A stretch of 21,142 bases of DNA from contig BFEA01000004.1 of assembly GCA_003427395.1 (NCBI GenBank), positions 125,682 to 146,823 on the forward strand, read 5' to 3'. This document shows, in pieces, positions 16,968 to 21,142 of this stretch (position 1 is the stretch's first letter; the number at the start of each line of letters is the position of its first letter). The DNA comes from Chara braunii (lineage: Eukaryota > Streptophyta > Charophyceae > Charales > Characeae). The notes beneath the pieces were generated by a model. That model did no database searches. It worked only from the letters and a program-made list of their open reading frames with translations, and was not told the origin of the DNA. Position numbers and translations under genes: made by a program.

Positions 16968-19900
16968 ATGGAAGATAATATCAGCATGAACAACCAAACA
17001 ACAGGCCAACTAGTGATTAGGGGGGGACCTGAACACTTCCCCTCGCAGCAAGGTGCCCAACAAAGACAACCCCAAGGCCCTTGCCCCAGCCCTCCCTGAC
17101 CACCCCCGCCTGCTAAACGACCACCTTTGTGGGCAAGAAACATTGCAAATGCTGATTTGGATATCAGATCCTTTAACGTAAATGGACTGGCCCAGGCCAA
17201 CGAACAGAAACGTAAGGCTATGTGGAACCAGATAACTCAAGATACTGGAAAGAAATGGCCTGATGTAATAGCCATCCAAGAAACCCATCTTCCAGACTCC
17301 CCCACCCATCAGGCCAAGGCAAACCAAATCTGGCCTTACACTTCCTTTGCCGCCCCGGCCAGGGCAACTGCATCAACAGGAGTGGCCCTTTGGCTTCATC
17401 CTACATTTCGGCTGATCCCTGAACATGCAGAATGGGATACAGTGGAAGGCAGATGGGTGTGGATGAGAGCCACATTGGGAACCGAAACGTTGTATGTGGT
17501 CTGCATATACGCGCCCAATGACCCTGGGCACAGAGTCGCCTTCTTCACACCACTCCAACAGCTGCTCCCGCGTGATGCCCCTATAGTGATGGTGGGGGAC
17601 TTCAACACAACATTGGACCCGATGATTGACAGGAGATCTACCACCCAGAACTCCCATAACACTGCAGTGCAAACTGGACTAGATGGTAGGGCGTTGGGGC
17701 AGCTGATGGCAGATTTGCGCCTCATAGACTCATACAGACAACTCCACCCCACCAAAAGAGCTTATACATGTGTAAGATCGAGGGGGGACAAAGGAATTGC
17801 AAACTCCAGGATAGATCTAGCACGTATCTCAGAAGAGATTGCAGGTCTTCTCACAGTAGCAGATGTCTGCACCATCTCGCCGTGTAAATCCTTTGACCAT
17901 CGCATGATAGTCACTGGTCTATCCTTCCACTCCCACATAAACAAAGGCCCAGGATATTTTAGATTCAATACTTCGCTCCTTAAACTCCCCTCCCTGGACA
18001 CCCTGGTCAAAGAATTTTGGGCCTATTGGTCTGCACACAAACCCGAAGATGACAGAATAGTACAATGGTTCAACGAAGGCATCGCACAACTCCGAGAAAG
18101 AGTGAAGAAGTACTCAATCAAGAATGCTAGGGAACGCAAAGATGGCCTTGACAGACTTATGGCCCAATTAGAAGAATGGGTTGCCCAACTAACGGACCGC
18201 CCCCTGGATGCGGACACGTACGATGCCCTGCAAAGAGCAAGGGCACAACTACAAGAATACTTAGATAACCAGGCCCAAAAGTGGCGTATCCAGGCACGTA
18301 TCAACAAAGATGCGGCAGAGGGAATGATGGCGAAGGCCTTTTTTCGTAAAGCTAAAGCAAGAAATAGACAAAACACGGTTCCCTCCTTAAGACACCCCTT
18401 TGATAACAACCAACCGAATGCCTCCAACGCCTATAAGATAGTTGAATACGCCTCGGCGTACTACCAAAAATTGTTCACATCTGAGTCGGACCACCACCGG
18501 CATTACACCCTGGAATCAGCCAGGGAGACTCTCCTAAATGCTATACCCTCGATGCTATCTACACAGCAAAAGGAAAATATGGAGGCACCCATTACAACGG
18601 ATGAGATCCTCCTGGCCCTACGAGATATGGACGATGAGAAGACACCCGGGATTGACTCATTCCCTAAGGAGTTTTGGACCCACTTCTGGGAGACATTCCA
18701 AGAGGACTTCTGTCAATACGTGAACGCGGTGTACAGAGAGGAAACGTTTGGAGACATGATGGGCCGGGGGGTCACAACTCTTATCTATAAAAAGGGGGAC
18801 AAGGAAGAAATAACGAACTACCGACCTATCACCCTACTCCCGATCCCCTATAAAATTGTTGCAAAACTTTGGGCTAACAGATTGCGCCCGCACCTTTCAC
18901 ATCTCATCCACCCTGACCAGTCTGGGTTCATGCCCTACCGAAACATTCAGGATAACATATTGTTAGTCAATGAGACCATTAGGTACGCAAGACAGCGGGC
19001 AGTTGATGCCGCCATACTCTTCATTGACTTTGAAAAAACGTACGACCATGTGGATTGGGACTTCCTGCAATTGTGCCTTCACAAAATGAACTTTGGACCC
19101 AGGTTCCGGAAATGGGTCAATATATTCCATAGAACAGCGACCACGAACGTTATGATCAATGGGCACCTCGCACCGCCAGTCAGACTACAGCGGTCTGTGA
19201 GGCAAGGTGACCCCATAGCCCCGATGCTGTTTGTACTGATGATGGAAGCACTGGCGGCAATGATAAGAGCTAACACCGACATCCATAGAATAGAGGTGAA
19301 GGAAATCCCCTACCACCTGATCCCGGTTACATCTATATTCACGGATGACCTCACCGTCCTATTCCGGGCCGATCCGGCCAGTTTCAAGGCATTGGATCAT
19401 ACGATTCAACTCTTTGAAATTGCTGCAGATATGAAAGTTAACTGGGGCACAAAGACAGAGGGTTGGTGGCTTAATGGAAATGAGGTAGACAATCCCCCAC
19501 CCGCTGAACCTAGGGTTGATTGGAAACCCCGGGAAGCGGCCATCAGGGTGTTGGGGGTAAACCTCACAGCCCTCGGCCCCCCTCCTGACCATGGGGACAA
19601 CCTAGTCCACATAGCTATCAAACGGATGACTGACTGGAGAACAGTGCACACTTCAATAGTCGGCAGAACACTAGCAATTAACAATGCTATATTTGCGGCA
19701 ATATGGTATAAAGTGGCCTTCTGGCGGCTGAACCGGAAACAACTATCAGACCTGAAAAGGGCTGCGTCAGCATACCTATGGCGGGGTGACCACGAATACG
19801 CCGCCTGCATCAAAAGAGTTGCTTGGGACACTATCACGCAGCCAAGATCACAGGGAGGACTTGAAGTAATTGACCCGGAGAATGAGATAAAAGCACTAAT

Positions 19901-21142
19901 GTTTAAGTTCCTCATAAGATGGCTATTGGGTAATGATATCCCCTGGGCACCATATGCAGACATCCAGATCTCCGCCCTAGCCCCGCAATGTTCAGATAGC
20001 AACAAGGTCCACCCGCTGCAATGGTTGACCAACAACCACTGGTCGATCCCTGCACCCTCACGAAATAGAACAGATAACACGCCAGCATCTACAGCCAGGT
20101 GGGACCTTAGAGCGGACCCGTTGTGGACAGGCATGGTGCGACTATGGAGGGAGCGAGGTCCAGTCCAAAAACCTGTCCCGATTAGATGGGAAGAGATATG
20201 GAGACAACCCGTGTTTGGAAACCCTTTTATATTAGACTCCACTGGCAAACCCTTCTCATTGACAACTGGCTCCAAATGGATCCCCTGGGTAAGGAACGGG
20301 ATATACACAGTGGCTGACCTATGGAATACCCAAGCTGGCAAGTGGCTCTCAGACCAGGATCTTCGCCAACGGATGAGACGTGTTAGAAACCTAACAGATG
20401 GACTGAGAGAAATCCAAGAGGCTGTTCCCTTGGCATGGGTCCTGGAACTAAAGAGAGGCCCGACAATAAAACAAGGAGACTGGGTGGTCCGACCGGAAGA
20501 CTGGCCGATCCGGATGGTGGTATACAATGTGGAGGAGGCTAACATGCACCATGCGAGACTGCAGGCGTACAGACCCCGTCTCCCAGGAGAAAGATGGTCA
20601 AAACTGGACCGTCAAGACGACCTAGACAAACAGGTCCATGCAGCGGGGCTAATACGAGTTTGTGGGATTACTGACACCGAAGCGGGGCCCTTTTTGTATG
20701 ACCCAGCGACTCCCCTCGCTCAGCTGCCATTCGACCCGAGAGAATGGGAATGGGACATGGGATCTTCCCGTAAATTACAGGTCTGGCAGTACACTGTAAA
20801 GGCCGGGTACAAAGCAGCAAGGAAACCGACACAAATCACTGAACCAATTAAAAAACGGTGGGAGACGGACTCCCCACTTCACATGGAACACCTTACCACG
20901 ATCAAGTGGGCCACCTATTCGAAGATTCAACCCACAAATCTGCGAGCGCTGCAGTGGCAGATAATTCACAGGTGTCTACCCACCCCCGACTGGATGGTGT
21001 CAAGGACAAACTTGGAAGAGAAGGGACTTCTATCCCCGCTCTGCACCTACTGCGGAGGGACTACCCCCAGGAGGAGAGCCACGCTTGAACACTGTCTGCT
21101 GGAATGCACCATGGTGGCCCAGCTATGGCAATGGTGGGATGC
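16968..21142 (+). CDS. LINE copy 2 ORF2: endonuclease-reverse transcriptase, 3' partial, one in-frame TGA
   Basis: It starts at ATG 16968, the first ATG after the in-frame TGA 16959, and has one TGA at 17097 (CCC-TGA-CCA, fitting CGA to TGA). It is open from 17100 to the edge, giving 1391 codons in all. APE-type endonuclease: SFNVNG (68-73), QETH (E105), YAPN (181), GDFN (D211, N213), SRID (D283), DH (310-311). RT: PGID (D563), NYRPI, FIDFEKTYD (D687), RQGDP (747-749) and FTDD (791-794), where LINEs usually have F/YADD. A C-terminal finger CX2CX12HX4C (C1359, C1362, H1375, C1380) resembles zf-RVT. The product would nick target DNA and copy its RNA there. The coding strand matches ORF1; no RNase H domain was recognised before the edge. 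Confidence 0.9.

Larger units (their letters stand above)
12156..21142 (+). mobile_element. LINE copy 2 (L1/Tx1-like), nearly complete, runs off the right edge
   Basis: This is a long non-LTR retrotransposon. ORF1 (12156-16961) has five in-frame TAGs, and ORF2 (16968 onward) has one TGA. No indel was found in either frame, in contrast to copy 1. The element's 3' end, including any tail and target-site duplication, lies outside the window. With more than 9 kb it is larger than typical 6-7 kb LINEs, mainly because ORF1 is so long. Confidence 0.9.

Noticed and set aside
19406-20545. 379-codon open frame on the - strand
   Set aside because: It lies opposite the ORF2 reverse-transcriptase region, whose + strand frame has clear motifs; the - strand translation has none. 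It is an antisense shadow.

Overview
This window is repeat-rich eukaryotic DNA with no recognisable host gene, no rRNA or tRNA gene, and nothing bacterial. Almost all recognisable coding sequence belongs to two LINE (non-LTR) retrotransposons lying head-to-tail on the + strand. The host lineage cannot be fixed from this sequence. The LINE endonuclease and reverse transcriptase motifs (QETH, YAPN, GDFN/GDWN, SRID/SRVD, C-terminal CCHC) suit the broad L1/Tx1 group, which occurs in animals, algae and plants. A large, transposon-laden genome such as that of an alga or lower plant is a reasonable guess and no more.

Layout. Positions 1-1125 are non-coding and carry copies of a short dispersed repeat built around a TGCTGGA/TCCAGCA dyad. 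Positions 1131-2450 are an apparent solo LTR (TGTTACATGC...GCATGTTACA) flanked by GGGAG direct repeats; it contains another, oppositely oriented copy of the short repeat and a TCC/TTC microsatellite. Positions 2456-3290 are non-coding apart from a strongly self-complementary element at 2824-2910. Positions 3291-4000 and 4274-4715 are two unrelated C-rich tandem-repeat tracts, the second with an exact 172-nt higher-order period. LINE copy 1 occupies about 5331-10331: both ORFs are broken by indels and stops, and it is cut off in the reverse transcriptase just after QQGDP. Positions 10332-12150 hold a hairpin-dense GC-rich block, a purine-rich tract and a 42/81-nt tandem repeat of unknown origin. 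LINE copy 2 runs from about 12156 past the right edge.

LINE copy 2 is the most interesting object. Its ORF1 frame is open for 1601 codons except for five in-frame stops, all TAG. It ends at TGA 16959-16961, just 6 nt before the ATG of ORF2. ORF2 (endonuclease, reverse transcriptase, C-terminal zinc finger) is continuous to the window edge apart from one TGA at 17097. ORF1 is very long for a LINE, Gln-rich, contains internal 41-residue tandem repeats, and has a zinc knuckle with CX2CX4HX6C spacing that copy 1 shares. Copy 1 has the same arrangement at its ORF1/ORF2 junction: a TAG, a short open extension, a non-TAG stop, 6 nt, then an ATG in the same frame.

In a working element ORF1 would coat the RNA, the ORF2 endonuclease would nick target DNA, and the reverse transcriptase would copy the RNA at the nick. 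Copy 1 is dead. Copy 2 is nearly intact but disabled as written under the standard code.
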